Shown here piece after piece: positions 10,443-23,678 of a stretch of 64,000 nucleotides of DNA. The notes under the pieces were generated by a model. The model had not been told where the DNA came from, searched no databases, and saw only the letters and a list, made by a program, of their open reading frames with translations. Position 1 is the first letter of the stretch; every line of letters starts with the position of its first letter. The DNA comes from Dryas octopetala (lineage: Eukaryota; Streptophyta; Magnoliopsida; Rosales; Rosaceae), in NCBI GenBank assembly GCA_963921425.1, contig OY992835.1, forward strand, positions 23,126,001-23,190,000, read 5' to 3'. The translations under genes and the position numbers were made by a program.

Positions 10443-11078
10443 TCAATTGCTGAGGGCCTGAGGCTTATAACTAATATAAATATTCTCTACAGCATTGTAC
10501 ACTTTGTCTCCTTCTGCAGGTTGTTTTGAGGTAAGAAAAATTAGCTTTTTCAGACTTTATAGCATGACCCGTATCAAAGCTTCTTTAATTTATTTCACTC
10601 ATGCAGAAACCAGTCAACTGCAAACTATAAGTAGTGAGTGTAGGTTCGTTTCCTACCACCAAACAATCCAAAAAGAAGGTAATTTTGTGATGGTGAGGTA
10701 GATAAAAAAGAGGCTCCCATATAGTTTTTGCTTTGCTGGTTTTTGTTTTACATTTATTGAGTTTGTTTCTTTGTTGGTGTGAGAATGGCAAAGAGAATAG
10801 TTGGGTCTCCGTTGGTTCACGAGACAAATAGAGTAAACCACAAATTTCATGAGGAACAGGTTGAAGATCGATGTTGATGTATTAACTATATATATATATA
10901 TATATGTATGCTGCGAAATCTGAAAACTCTCCCCACAAACAAAGTTAGAACTTTCTGTTGTGTTAGAATGTTATTTGAGCACATGATGTGACATTAATTA
11001 ATAAGGCTTTTTAGCGTGTGGTGAGTTAAAATTATAGCAATGTGGCCTCCAAATCTCATGGAGGTCTTCTGGATCATT

Positions 11079-13656
11079 AAATTCAGTCATGACATTGCTT
11101 TAAATTTTCATGGTCCTTTTTACTGCATAGAAAAACAAGTCGATTTTGTGCAGGTGGTCCATAATGGATAAAGAAATTCCAGCCAAATTATAGTCATGTG
11201 ATTCGAGATCAAAGAGTACGTCTTTTTCTCAGTGATTTGACAAGAATTTTTGAAAATTTGTATCCCCATTTGCGGTTTTAAGTAAAGAACGTGGCAATTG
11301 AATAGAATATCAAGTTGATTGGCTCGTCAATTAATTGACAAAGTATAGGGACTTGTAGCTCTAGTGGTAGAGAACATTTACTCCACATCCAAGTAAATGG
11401 GCACCTGTGCGAATGTGCTACTATTGAATAATGGGTTTGGTTCAAAAGCTACCATTCTACAATCAACAATGTGTTGATAACTTGATACTAAACATTTGGA
11501 TCTAACAATCAGATAGTTCCAAAGAATGGGACTGGGTGTTCTTTTATAGGGAAAAATACATTTTTAGTCCTTATGTTTTACCTTGTAATTAATTTTGGTC
11601 ATTGTGTTTTCAAAATTGCTAATTTGGTCTCTGTGTTTATATTTGCAAGCAATTTCAGTCCACCACCACCAAAATCATCCATCTATTCCCTTCCACCACC
11701 GACATCAACACACCACCACCATCCTCACCCTCCCTCCGTCCATCTCTCCCCATCAGCTTTTTTTTTTTTTTCTCTCTCTATTAGGCATGATAGGTGAAAT
11801 TCATCACAAATTCGCCGTCACAATTGGTGGTGGTGGATTAAAATTGCTTGCAAACATAAACTCATAGATTAAATTGACAATTTTAAAAACACAAAGACCA
11901 AAATTAATTACAAGATAAAACACGTGAACTAAAAATGTATTTTTCCCTTTTTTCTAACTACCGGAGTGATATCGACCAAAGATCCTCCTTTACTTTTCTT
12001 CAATGCTTTTGTCAGCTTGGGTCAATCCAACAATATACATATAAAAAGTTACAGCTTTCAAGAAATTGAACACTCTCAAGCCAACTAAGGAATATCTGTC
12101 GACTTCTAAAATCCCAACTGTCTACATAAGAAGACACTAAAATTCATAGTGCAACTAAGAGTGGCACAACTTTATGACACACTCCCCCCATGTGTAAGAT
12201 TCCTTTTCCATCAATATCCTTTCGTAGTTTCGTCCCTACACGTACTCTCTTTTTTCTCAAATTCAATTTTCTGTTTTGTAAGGATGAGAAGTAGGGCTGT
12301 TTCAACCTTCAACAATTTTCACTGTCCATTAGTTGCAAGGTAGCATTTTCGGGTGAAAACTTAGAGACAAAGAAAGTGACACCACAAAGGCACAATTAAT
12401 CTCTAGAATAATATTAGATCCTGCAATGGAATTGACAGTTTGTCTACTTTTTTGGTCAATGACAAACGTCTTCACTTTTACCACAACAGTCTCTGTATGT
12501 TCTCTCTCTCTCTCTCTCTCTCTGTTTGTCTTTACACATTAGTCATCACAGTTTTTTTTTCAGCTGGTAACAATCTCACAAACTCGCTGTCCGTGCCGTG
12601 CACAATTTTGACATTGTAAGGCGGTTTTTGACGGTCCAAGATTATCCATGACAACGCACAAGCCATTGCTATCTTGTGACAAAATGTAATATTGATTTTT
12701 CTTTTGGAGAGTGAAAGAGATAATGCATGTTAAAGTTGCTGAAGGGATGGTTTTGTCTAATTCTACAAACCCTATCTTTTCGATCACGGGTTCTAACTCT
12801 AAGACACGTCATGTCCCAACCTCACGGACGAGTTTAAGACCATACAGTGAGGACTTTCATGTCTACCTGTTGGGTGTTGAATGTTCTACTGGAGTGGAGC
12901 TTCAAGCTGCTGAATGCTGATGGCTACCAATTTCCAAAGAGCAATGGGTGTCAAATTTGAAACATAAGATAAGATTGTTTATTAGATTTCGGCTTTGCTG
13001 GGTATTGGGCAATGGATTATTATCGGAACATACCACAATAATAATCTACATGGTAGACCAGTGGGTTTCCCCACCCCATACTCACCTTTAGGGTTAGCTC
13101 AAGTTGCCAAAGATTAGAAAAGAGATTTTTTTGCTCACCACCCAAAAGTGTGGTGTAACATTACCATCATCTCTAAGCATGACATGTGTCTTATAAACTA
13201 ACAATGGGTTGGCTTTGAAGAGGTACAGATTTTAAAACAAGAGAAATTACATGTATACATCACCAAAGGTTGTTTTTTTGCAAGTGTCCATGTGGTAAAA
13301 ATAAATTACATTAAATAAGTTGGGTCAAGAATAAGGTACAAAAATAATTGGGTTTCCATAAACACTTTTAACGAAAAAAGAAAAAACAGAAACAATATTA
13401 ATCAATTAATATCAAAAAAAAAAAAAAAAATCCTATTACCCATAACCACCATAAAGATCAAGTATCCAAATGATGTTGTGAGGTTTGAGTTAGGTGAGCT
13501 TTGATTTAACTGTACTGCTTATGAAAAAAATTTATTTACAAGTGACACATATTCAACACATTGGTATTTTACAACTTGTATTGAATTTTTTTTTCTCAAA
13601 AGTTTGCAGGGGCCATGGCCCCTCTAAGTCCCTTCTATGTTCCGCCCCTGTTTGCT
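11079..13656. other. Intergenic between the LPG duplication and AUG5
   Basis: No coding exon is seen. It holds an inverted-repeat element (11548-11948), a CT run (about 12501-12522), a poly-A run near 13410, and retroelement-like scrap directly beyond the AUG5 stop (about 13600-13655, 'ggggccatggcccctctaag'). A tRNA-like phrase near 11350 is discussed under rejected items. Confidence 0.5.
11548..11948. mobile_element. MITE, 401 bp
   Basis: The ends are a perfect inverted pair, AGGGAAAAATACATTTTTAG. The pairing continues with a few changes for over 100 bases ('accttgtaattaattttggtc' pairs with its complement on the right). The centre is a CAC/CCT-rich spacer. No target duplication is certain because the flanks are T-rich. 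Short open frames here lie inside the arms. Confidence 0.75.
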
Positions 13657-16600
13657 TCACTGATTGTTCAGAATATTCACAAGATCTGCCGGCCGGTTAT
13701 AAAATGCAAAGAGCTGCTTCACATGGTTGTGCCAAGCAGCAACACTTAACCCATCAACTAAGACCCAGTCAACAACAGTTGATGCTGGTTGCTCCCACCA
13801 TTCATCAAGCTGCAGAAACATATTGCAGTTGAAACAATTAGAGGGAGAAAACAAAACAAAAACTACAAAGAATTTTAACGACCAAGGTAGAAAGATGGTG
13901 GCACTCCTGTAAACCAGTCCTATACAACTAAAACATTGACTGTCTTGCCCTTGCCATTTAGATATGACACATGAGAGTAGCAAAGACAACAAATAATGAA
14001 ATCAAGATTCAGGAACACGGGACGTGGGTGAGTGAGCTGCATGCTTGTATTGTGATTAATAATTGCTTCAATCAAATGCCATATGCTGCCTATGGTTCAA
14101 CTTCATAGTAAGCATCTGCAAGAATTATTGCATCCTAGACATAATTGAGTATGGCACAAATGTCACCAGCTAGACCCTTTTGGCAGCATCATCACTTAAT
14201 AATTAGTGTTCTACTTGTGCAAACATGATTTATGATGTGACACACATAACTAGAAGAAAAAATCTTAGGTAACAGAATTCAGGGGGAGATCATTGGAAAG
14301 TTAGATCTACCTATAAATTCTCCTCCACCTCCTAACCCATATAGAAATGCACAGCAATTCAACTCAAGCTCCAATTTTGTTATTTACCCAGGATGACAAT
14401 ATAACTCATGCAAAAGATGATAATATAACTCAATATGTGCATGAAGGAAAATAGGCAGTGTAATGACAGATGATTCACCCTAGGGTGATCACTCACCAAT
14501 CCCCTAACATAATTGCAATCTTCCAAGCTCTTCTGAGCACTCAAAATTGCATTCTTAAGTTCGGGCAACCATTTCTCCATGACATTTTTCCCTTGCTCAG
14601 CAGCCAAATTTAAACAATAACTCGTCGTCCTGCAGAGTGTAGTCAACATAAATTAAGCATATTATTGATTTTTTAAAAAGAAAAGCATATCATTGATGAA
14701 TATTAACATTTACATGTATATGAAATATTAAAAGAAAAAAAAGTTACAGATAATAGAATGCATATAAACATCACCGACTTGGATGGTTCAATATGTAGAA
14801 TGAATTTAACATAACAACAGACCTATTCACCTATACATCCTCAGTACTGGCAAGTGGCAAGAGATCAGAACAAAGAGCGAAATGCCAGTGTATTTAGAAC
14901 TTGAATGAAAATGCATAACATCTAGTGCATCAAAACATGCAAATCTCTACAGAAAAAAGAAAGAGAATTCTGGGATTTTTTGCTCATCTTTCAACTCTCA
15001 ACTGGAATTCAAGTAAATGGTCATATTATTTGACTGAGGTCTAGTAACTGAAACTTTGGAGTTTGAAGGATCACATAATCTAGATTCCTGCTAAAACAAG
15101 GCCTATGCAGTTTTACCTTTCATACTCTTGTTGAGCTCTATAGGCATGGTTCAACAACGCATGACCGCTTTCAACAAGATCCTGTCGTGTATGGACCAAA
15201 TTGATTGCCTTTGCCAAGTCCTCCAACACGCTAGCTTCAGAACCACGAAGTTTCAAACAGAACTCCAGGGACTCTAGAACTGATGCTAAAGCAGCATCTG
15301 AACCCTCCAAACCTGTTTAACCAATAAAAACTAATATTTCTTAATATAAGATGAAAAAAATGGAAAACACCCATTAAGTAGGCAGAAAATGGCATCCAAA
15401 TAATCCAAAAGCAAACAATGAAGTAAAACAAAATATCACATAAAAAATGCATATGGTAGCATTAATTACATCAAGCTATTCCAATGGACCTCACCAATTG
15501 ATTGAAAAACTGATGCTTTTTGTTTTTTCTTAAATATGTAATTGACAAACCAATACATACACAACTAGACAATCAAGGCAAAGATCTCTGTGGCCAATAG
15601 AGAGAACCCTTCTAGCAGAAACTGGCCAAATGGAGACGATGTTATTTCTTCCTAAACAAGCCTATTCAAGGAGGCAGATAGGCCTCTAATGCTGTACCAG
15701 ATGAATGAAGACTCACCAGCAGGATACTGAAGAGCAGCAGAGACACGACATATGGATGGTATTGCTGATGGATCCCTGGCACCTGCTTTTGCAGTTAATA
15801 TAGCAGCATTCTTTTCTGCAGCAGCAACAGCTTCAGGTCCAGTAGCTCCATTTGCACCCATGGACTCCAATAGCGCCTGGTACAAAATACATGAACAGTT
15901 AAATACACGGAGGAGTGCATATGAGATCATTAAATCAGGGGTACTTTAAAAAGGGATCTTCGTAATTCGATCAAATAAATCACAAAAGCAATGCTAAAAC
16001 CATTCAAAATGAGGGGAACATTTCAAAACTGAATCGCGCTCAACTCGGTATGTCCAAAGAAATGAGGGGTACGATGACTACTAGGCTACTACTCATGTCA
16101 GGTCACAGATTTTTTTTCCCCGATTCACTTTTTAAGTCACATAGCTCTACAGGCTAAGTAGCTATCCAGAAAAAACATTAGCAGTATTTCCCTTGTGATC
16201 TTGTCATAGTTTACTACCAGACAAGTCCAGTTCTGCTCAACATAAAGTTCCTCTTAACTCTATTGCCTTTATGAGTATACACTTCCAAGTTCCAAGTATA
16301 GTGTAGATTTCTTTTACTTCCTTTCGGCAAATCCAAGCTTAAAATCAAACTCCAAGATCTTATCTAACCAAAAATAAATAAATAAATAAAACCAAGATCT
16401 TCCAAATATAGCCCTCTCTATCCATTGTGTTCCAATGCCTATCCCACCATGATGACACTAGGATCCAGATAACAGATCCATATGGTGACCTTGGAAAGAT
16501 AGATCTGTATTTCCTAGCCAGAACAATCAGAAAAACTTCTTTGACAATCAACATCTTAAATAGAGTATAGCAGTCATATATGTTTAAGTCATAGTCAGAT

Positions 16601-19600
16601 TATGATTAGTTCTAATTAATGAAAACTTGATAGTTGATAATAGACATCCAATCCTTCTTACAATGATCATAATAAACAGGTTTTTTTTTTATGATAAAAA
16701 AAACAGATTCATCAATTAAACAATCAAATCCCCAATTTAGAATAGAGAGTGCTACAAGAATAAAGAATAGTTATAATGAAAAAAGCAACAAATAGTACTC
16801 TTGCAGATAGACAAACCTGTGGAGTTGCTGGAAGCATGTAGAGGCTATTATCAGGACTTTGATCAAAAGCAGAAACTTCTTTCTCAATAAGATCTTTTGC
16901 ACCATTTGAAATATCCATAACAACTGTGCAAGCTGGAATAATAGTGCTTGATGCATACTCCCTTGCGGCTAATGGCTGCTGATTCCAAAACGCAGCGGCA
17001 TCCTACAAAATTGACAAAGCCACATTAGAAAATAATTACCATAAAAAAAATAAAAAAATCTAGTTGCCTTTACTGGAGTATCCTACTATATGATGTGAAT
17101 ATCAACCAAAAGCTATGAAACTGGTTATATCATTTGTACATGGTTTCCAGGGAAATTGAAGTACCTCATGGTGAGTTAAAGAACAGATCTATAACCATAA
17201 AAGGGTCATTGAGAATCATGATAAGACAGACAGATCCACTAGTTGGGGTGATGGCAAAAATTGTCTTCAGCGACCCCATTTTATATGATATATAAGAACT
17301 TTTAGGTGGCATATAAAAAAGAAAGTGCTAACAATTTCCATGGAATGACAAACAATTTATATGTAGTGACTTACAGTTCTACAGGAATGAATGAAGCTGA
17401 GACACCTTACCATGTTAACTTTTAGCAGAGCAGTATATATGATTTCAAGTTCAGATCTGCGGGAATCAAACTCTTCAATCTTCTTCCACTTCTTTTTCAA
17501 TGAATCTTCAGCTTCTTTCCTTTCTGCACATAATTTATTTAAGCGTTGTATTTCAGACATCAACGTATTCAAGCTAGCCCTCAAGCCAGCAACTTCTCTT
17601 TCCTTGGCCCAAACCTCCAACTACACAAAGAAAAGGGGAAAATGTAAAAGCACACCGGATGATAATATTGGGGCCAAACCAAAGAGTTCCAATTTAAAAG
17701 TGCAAGCAAAAATTAAGCTAGTGTAGAGTATACAACTGATTTTTAACTACATTAAAAATTGAAGAATCAACAAGGATTAAAAGACTGAAACTAAACAAAC
17801 CATGGGTAATTAATACATGTAAGATCCAAGAAATATTTACCTCAAATTGCCTAAGACTGCCCACATTTTGTGATGTGCCCGAAGAAACTCCGTCCCCACT
17901 GCCATGCAAACGTTTTATAAGTTTTTTACATAGATCCCTAGCTTCTGCAGCTTTGTTCAGTGCATCTTCAGTAGCCAAAAATTGCTGAAGATGTGCTTTC
18001 TGTGAACAAGAACATATACCGAACAATAAACTTAAACCCCTCAAAAGTTAAAAAAAAAACAGTAGTTCAAAGATAAGAATAAGATGAACTTTAGAAAGTC
18101 TTATGAAGAAACTATCTAGAAAACAATATAACCTGTCTTTCAAGAAGTTGATTTTGAGTTCCTCTAGAAGGTGCATCGACCCCTATCTTTCCATTACCAT
18201 AAAGTTGATAGTGTAATGGTGAACTCACATCAGGAGAAGAAACATCAATGACTCGGTTGTTCTCATACTTGTACCTGATTAGGCAATTTAAGAAATATTA
18301 GTCAAGTAAACGATACAGCCACACAAAACACAAAGTGACTTAACAATAACATCCCCCCAAAAAAATAAGCGTACTTAGAAAAACATCAAGAAAAGGAAAT
18401 CTTAGGCTGAAACCGTCAAAGAAGCTTATCCCCCTATTTCAGCAATAAGGATTTTATTATCAAGAATATGGGGGAGAGGACCATATTATCAACTAACACT
18501 GCCTTAAATACTCTTAAAAGTGACAAGTGTTTACCTTAAAGTTTCGGCATCAGCTCTAACATCAATTTTCTCTATTTCTCTGGAAATTAGAGATTTCAAT
18601 CGTGATGTGTATGAAGTAATTGCCTGAAGCAATTGAGGAGGACTCTTCAGGCCATTCACAATTGCAGCTCTAACCTCATCAGGTAATTCCCCATCAAAAT
18701 CAAAGCCTAACTTGGTTGCTTCCAACTGAGGATTCAAATGAATACCACTTCCTTCATATGCAGGAAAAGAATTGCGAATCTTTTCAATCATATGTGCTGC
18801 AAGAGATTCACATGCCTTCCGGATGTTTCTTTCCCGAGTGGTTTCAATAAGGAGCACATCATCTGCTGCTTTGCTGCCCTTAAGAGTTGAATAAACAGCT
18901 TCCTTGTCACTGTTTGTACTAAAACTGTTAACCAATTCAAGAGATGAATCAACACTTGACCGTTGAGCATCCCTTGCTTGATCAACATAATGATGAAGAC
19001 GTTTATGATACTCCGCAAATATTTTTGACGCTTCATCACACTGTAGATCGTAAGCATCCAACATTACCTGCTTATGCCTGCATTGTTATGATCAAGCATA
19101 TATCAACAGAGCCCACATTGAATGACTTCAAAAACATATTACTCTTGTTAGTGTCTAGTAAACCGTTCCAGCCTCATTAACATGGCTATTCCTAAAAGGG
19201 TGTTATCTTTTCATTGTTGTAATTAATGAATGCGTTAATAAGTTTCTTCAGAAACAAAACAAAACAAATCTTCAACTCAACCAAATCATATATTCAGGTT
19301 TGCGCCAATTTTGGAGAGAACCCAAACCTTTTTTTTGAGCGTTCATCGAGCATTCTCTTCCGCTCGGCCTCCGCCCTCGAAACCTCCAACATTATGGCCT
19401 TCAAATCCTTCCTTTGCCTCTTCACAATGTTCCTCAAGTTCTCCACCTCCTTGGCCGCCAATTCCCGCTCTTGCAATGCCACCTCCCTAGTCTCCGCCGC
19501 ACTCGAACTCTCCCCAAGCTTCTCCTTCCTCCTACCTCCTTTACTCCTGCCCTCCTCCTTCCCCACCTTCACCACGGCGCCACCGCCACCGTCGCCGTGA

Positions 19601-19836
19601 ACCGTAATATTCCTCCGAATATTCTTCACCGTGTTCTCCGACTTCACGCGGGTAATCAAGAAATTCCAAATGGGTATCATATTCCCACGGCAAATCTTCC
19701 GGAGCGAGTCGATAGAGGGCAATTGGGATTTACTGGAAGCAGCGCTGTACGGACCCAAGGGTCGGTACCCCATTTCCTTCTGAAGCCACTCCAGTATGGC
19801 CTCCGGTTGAGCCGCAGAACTCGACGAGCCCTGCAT
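13657..19836 (-). CDS. AUG5: AUGMIN subunit 5 (HAUS5-like)
   Basis: Ten exons: 19836-19328, 19077-18535, 18274-18133, 17999-17841, 17620-17411, 17002-16817, 15876-15717, 15312-15117, 14629-14497, 13809-13657. All introns are GT-AG and the frame closes at 796 residues, close to the family length. The N-terminus ([20 protein letters not shown], then [20 protein letters not shown]) and the end ([16 protein letters not shown]...[10 protein letters not shown]) are AUG5 signatures. Coiled-coil-like Glu/Lys/Arg-rich stretches lie around residues 115-180 and 450-520. AUG5 belongs to the eight-subunit augmin complex, which recruits gamma-tubulin to existing microtubules so that new ones branch off in spindle, phragmoplast and cortical arrays. 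The last residues (...[17 protein letters not shown]) do not match the ending I would expect for the family and abut repeat-like DNA. A (GA)n tract lies just upstream of the start. Confidence 0.93.
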
Positions 19837-19988
19837 TGTGGATACGAACTAGGTTTTTGAATTTTGGGTATCTTTTTCTTCAAGGAACAAAAACAAGTTT
19901 TGGGAGCTAAATCACCATCTGGTTTTGAATATTCGAAACCCTAATTTGGGCACAGGCGGACCGAAATTGGAACTTGTCACTGCCACTG

Positions 19989-19991
<3 letters not shown>

Positions 19992-20039
<48 letters not shown>
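19992..20039. repeat. (GA)n microsatellite upstream of AUG5
   Basis: About 24 GA dinucleotides begin 156 bases before the AUG5 start codon, probably in its 5' leader or core promoter. Confidence 0.9.
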
Positions 20040-20041
<2 letters not shown>

Positions 20042-20684
20042 TCGCTATTGAGCTCGATGAGCTCTGTAAATTAGAGAGGGCGCATGTAGATCTGAGAGGT
20101 TGCCGGCGAAAAATTATGTTCAAATTGAAAAAGGCAAGTGATACAAATTGTACAACGGTAATTTACACGCTACTCAAACGAGATTTTTTTTTTTTTTTAA
20201 TAATCGAAAAGTGGAGTATAAATTCGCAATTACGACAAAGCTTACGGTGGCAGTGCAATTTATTAACCAGTTTAATGCTTCACACGACATATGGTATCAC
20301 AACATTTACCCAATAAATAGATTGAGCTTGACACTATACCTATAAAAATAGTGTTTGGTGCTTGTCGAGGTAGTTTGTCAATTCAATTCTCTATCAATAT
20401 TTCTTTTAAAATGTTATTATTATTATTAATTATAATCATATGATGAATCAATTTGTGTAGACTGTAGAGTAGAGGGTGGAGTGTAGAGATTTGTAACTTG
20501 ACTTGAGACATTAATAATATTTGCAAATTGGTGATCTCTTCAAATATTGGATGGTTGAATAGTGTTTGTTTCATAAAAAGATTATATGAATGCATTTGCG
20601 AGCCATCTAAAATTTTTTGGTAAATTGAGAATATGATTTTGTCTAACTATCATATGTCTATATTCGTGTTTCACATGTTATATA

Positions 20685-22114
20685 CAAGGAGTAAAATTTC
20701 GGTTTCGAGGAAATTTTCGATAGAAATTGCGACGAAAATTTTCGCGGAAATTTCAGTTAAAATTTCGATTTCGATAAAATTGGACAAAAACGACGAAAAT
20801 TACTATCAAAATATGAAAATTTTGAATGACACTTGACCATATGTTTATTTAACATATTATCTACTATATTGATAAAAAATATTGAAGAAACCAAATAATA
20901 TAATAGATTTCATGTAATATAAGGTAAATATAATGCGCGCTAGAGACAAATACTGTTAAATAAAAATAGTTCACTAATTAATAATTACATAAAAATGACC
21001 TATTTTTAAGATATATTTAATCATTTTGAATCCAATTGTCCTTAAAACATATGTGGACAAATAAGAAAATGGCATGTATTGTTATTTTCTAAACCACTTA
21101 ATCCAATTACCAAAAACAATCTAAATAGATTGTGAGATCCCGAAAAGTTGGTTTATAATTTATTTTGAAGTAAATAGTGATTTATTGATAATTATTTGTT
21201 AATTCGGAGATATTAGAATTTTTATGAGAAATTTTGGAAGGAAATAAATTAATTTGAAGTAGTAGAAAAATAAAATTTATCAAGACGAACTCACGAGATT
21301 TTACAAAACGTTTTTCGGACCTCGAAGTTAATTTTGGTAAGTTATTTGAATTTTAAGTGATTTCGGCAAGTCATTGAGGAACAATAAAAATTAGAAAAGA
21401 CTCAGTCTTGATTTTAGTCTTGTTGGAAAAGTCTCGGGTCAACGAGCGCATAGACGCAGATGAAACGTGTTTTTTTTCTTTTTTTTTTCTTTCCTTTCCT
21501 TTTTTTTTTTGTTCTTTTTTTTTTTTTTTCTTTTCTCTTCCTTTTTTTTTTCTTTCCTTCTTCCTTTTCACCCGTGACCACCCCTGCTCTTCCTTCTTCC
21601 TTTTCTCTCTCCAGCCTTCATTTTTCTTCTTTTCCTTCAGTTCTCACGCAGCAGACATTTGACCCAAAAAAAATCTCACGCAGACAACACTCCTCCCTCC
21701 CCCCTCCCTCCTCTCTCCCTAATCTCTTCTCTCTCCTCTCTCTCCCTCCCTCTCCCTCTCCCTCCCCCTCCCCCTCCCCCTCCCCCTCCCCGATCTCCTC
21801 TTCCGGAGCTCCTCTCCTCCCCGAATCTCCTCTCCCTCCGGTGACAGCGACCTCTTTCTTCCCGATCTCTTCTTTCCCTCCGGCGACGGCGGCCCTCACT
21901 CCCTCCAGTCTCTGCCTCCCTTCGGTCTCTACGCCAAATTTCGGCGAAATTTCGGCGAAATTTAGAGAAATTTAACAAAAATGTGCTTGGAGCATTTTCG
22001 AAATTTCGTCGAAATTTTTCCGAAAAATAACGGATCTGTGATAAAATTTCGGGATCCTCAAAAAACGAAAATTTCGACGAAATTTCGCCGAAATTTTCAA
22101 AATTTCATTCCTTG
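20685..22114. mobile_element. hAT-like non-autonomous element, 1.43 kb
   Basis: An exact 8-bp target duplication GTTATATA (20677-20684 and 22115-22122) borders ends CAAGGAGTAAAATTT and, inverted, CAAGGAATGAAATTT. Both fit hAT rules (8-bp duplication, CAAGG-type tip). Subterminal zones are packed with 'aaatttcg' and 'cgaaattt' words, like transposase-binding repeats. The centre (about 21460-21910) is CT-rich low-complexity DNA and may be a captured promoter or gene fragment. The Ser/Pro and Glu/Arg frames in it are composition artefacts. No hAT transposase is present. Confidence 0.8.
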
Positions 22115-23647
22115 GTTATATACAACAAAAAATATGTAAGTTTTAACCATGAGAATATAATATAAAAGGAATGATAATAGATCATTGAATTGATTGAAAA
22201 GTTGGAATGAGAGAAATGAGAATAAAATAACCAATTTTAAATTGAATAATGTGTAATAATTATATTATTATATTCAATTTAGAGATAGTTAGACTTATAT
22301 TCTTTAGAAAAACAGTTTTTAGATAGAGACTGAAGGTATTTTAAAATTTATAAAAAAATTCTTTTAATTCATAATAATTTACAAGAAAATATTTTAATTC
22401 ATAATAAAGTCATTTCCTAATTTGAAGGGTATTTCTCTCTATTTGAAGGTTATTTCCCCTCCTAGGGTGTAGAGTAGATTTTGTAGAGGCTGCATGTTAG
22501 GTTTTAACTCCGAAATTTTGTGAAGAGCCCAAAATATTGGAGTTAAAACCTAACATAAAGCCGTAAAAAAAAAAAAAAAAGATTTAATTAAAAACTCTAA
22601 ATCACTATCGGTCTTAATTTAAGAAATACTCATAAAATGGACTGAACTCTAAATTTTCTTTTAATTTATTATTAAAGTTGGAACTATAGATCGTAGATGA
22701 CAATATTATCATATAGGTTTGGCCAATACAAGAATCATTATGGTTTTCAACTTTTATTAAAACTTAACATAAAGTCGTTAAAGAAGAAAAATAAAAAAAT
22801 TTAATTAAAAATCTTAAATTAGTATCAATTTTAATCTAAAAAATACTCATAAAATGAATTAAACTCTAAATTTATCTTTAATTTATTATTGAAATTGAAA
22901 CTATAGATCATAGATGACAATATTATTGAAACTATAGGTTTGGCGAAATACAAGAATCATTATGGTTTTCAACTTTTACTTTTCATTTGTTTGGGATTGG
23001 TCAACATGATTAAAGTTGATTATTTTTTATGCAATAAAATAAAATAGATGATTAGATTCTTCCACGGTTCCACCCACTGTCAGGAGAAAGATTAAAGAAG
23101 AGACACACAGACACAAGGAAGGTGGCCTTAAAATTGTGCGCATTCATAGCTTTTATCACCGCAAAATCCAAATACAAATTCCATTACCAAACCCACCCAC
23201 CCATATTTAGTATCCGATTTTCGAAGCATCTATATATCCAAAACATCCAATCCAATTTCTACTGAATTTCCGATTCCTTGGTGTCCCTGTCTTTGTCCAC
23301 CCACCAAGATCATCAATCTCTATCTCTCTTCCTCCACTTCCCACCTCTCTCAGGTACTTTCCTTTCTCTCTCTGTATTCCATGATTCTGTGCAATTATTT
23401 TCCTTATATAGTATTTTGAATCTTCTGATTGCATCAGGATTGATATCTGCAAAAGGGTTTTATTTTGTCATTTATTTGTTCTTGCTGATGATGGGTTTCG
23501 GTTTCTGAAGCTTCTGATTGCAGCAAATTTTTTGCATTTGCAAATGAGTTTTGTTTTATGAACCTTCTGAGTGCTCAAAAATTTGATCTTTCAAATGGGT
23601 CTTTTTTATTAGGTTGATTTATGTTTGTATTTCTGGGTTGATCTTTC

Positions 23648-23678
<31 letters not shown>

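Larger units (their letters stand above)
5366..11078. repeat. Tandem duplication, unit 2 (expanded by insertions)
   Basis: This second copy of the 3.38-kb unit is enlarged to 5.7 kb by a 2862-bp insertion at 6359-9220. It aligns to unit 1 first over 5366-6358 and again over 9221-11078, ending at 'ggaggtcttctggatcatt', after which unique sequence starts ('aaattcagtcatgac'). It lacks the MITE at 2483-2683. Confidence 0.85.

Noticed and set aside
11345..11450. tRNA-like phrase ('tagctctagtggtagagaac', later 'ggtttggttcaaaagc')
   Set aside because: A- and B-box-like words occur, but they are about 75 bases apart and no cloverleaf can be drawn. It may be SINE scrap, but the evidence is too weak to annotate.
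21460..21975. 171-codon Phe/Ser/Pro-rich frame and opposite Glu/Arg/Gly frames
   Set aside because: They follow from the CT-rich low-complexity centre of a transposon; all frames are open by composition and no domain is visible.
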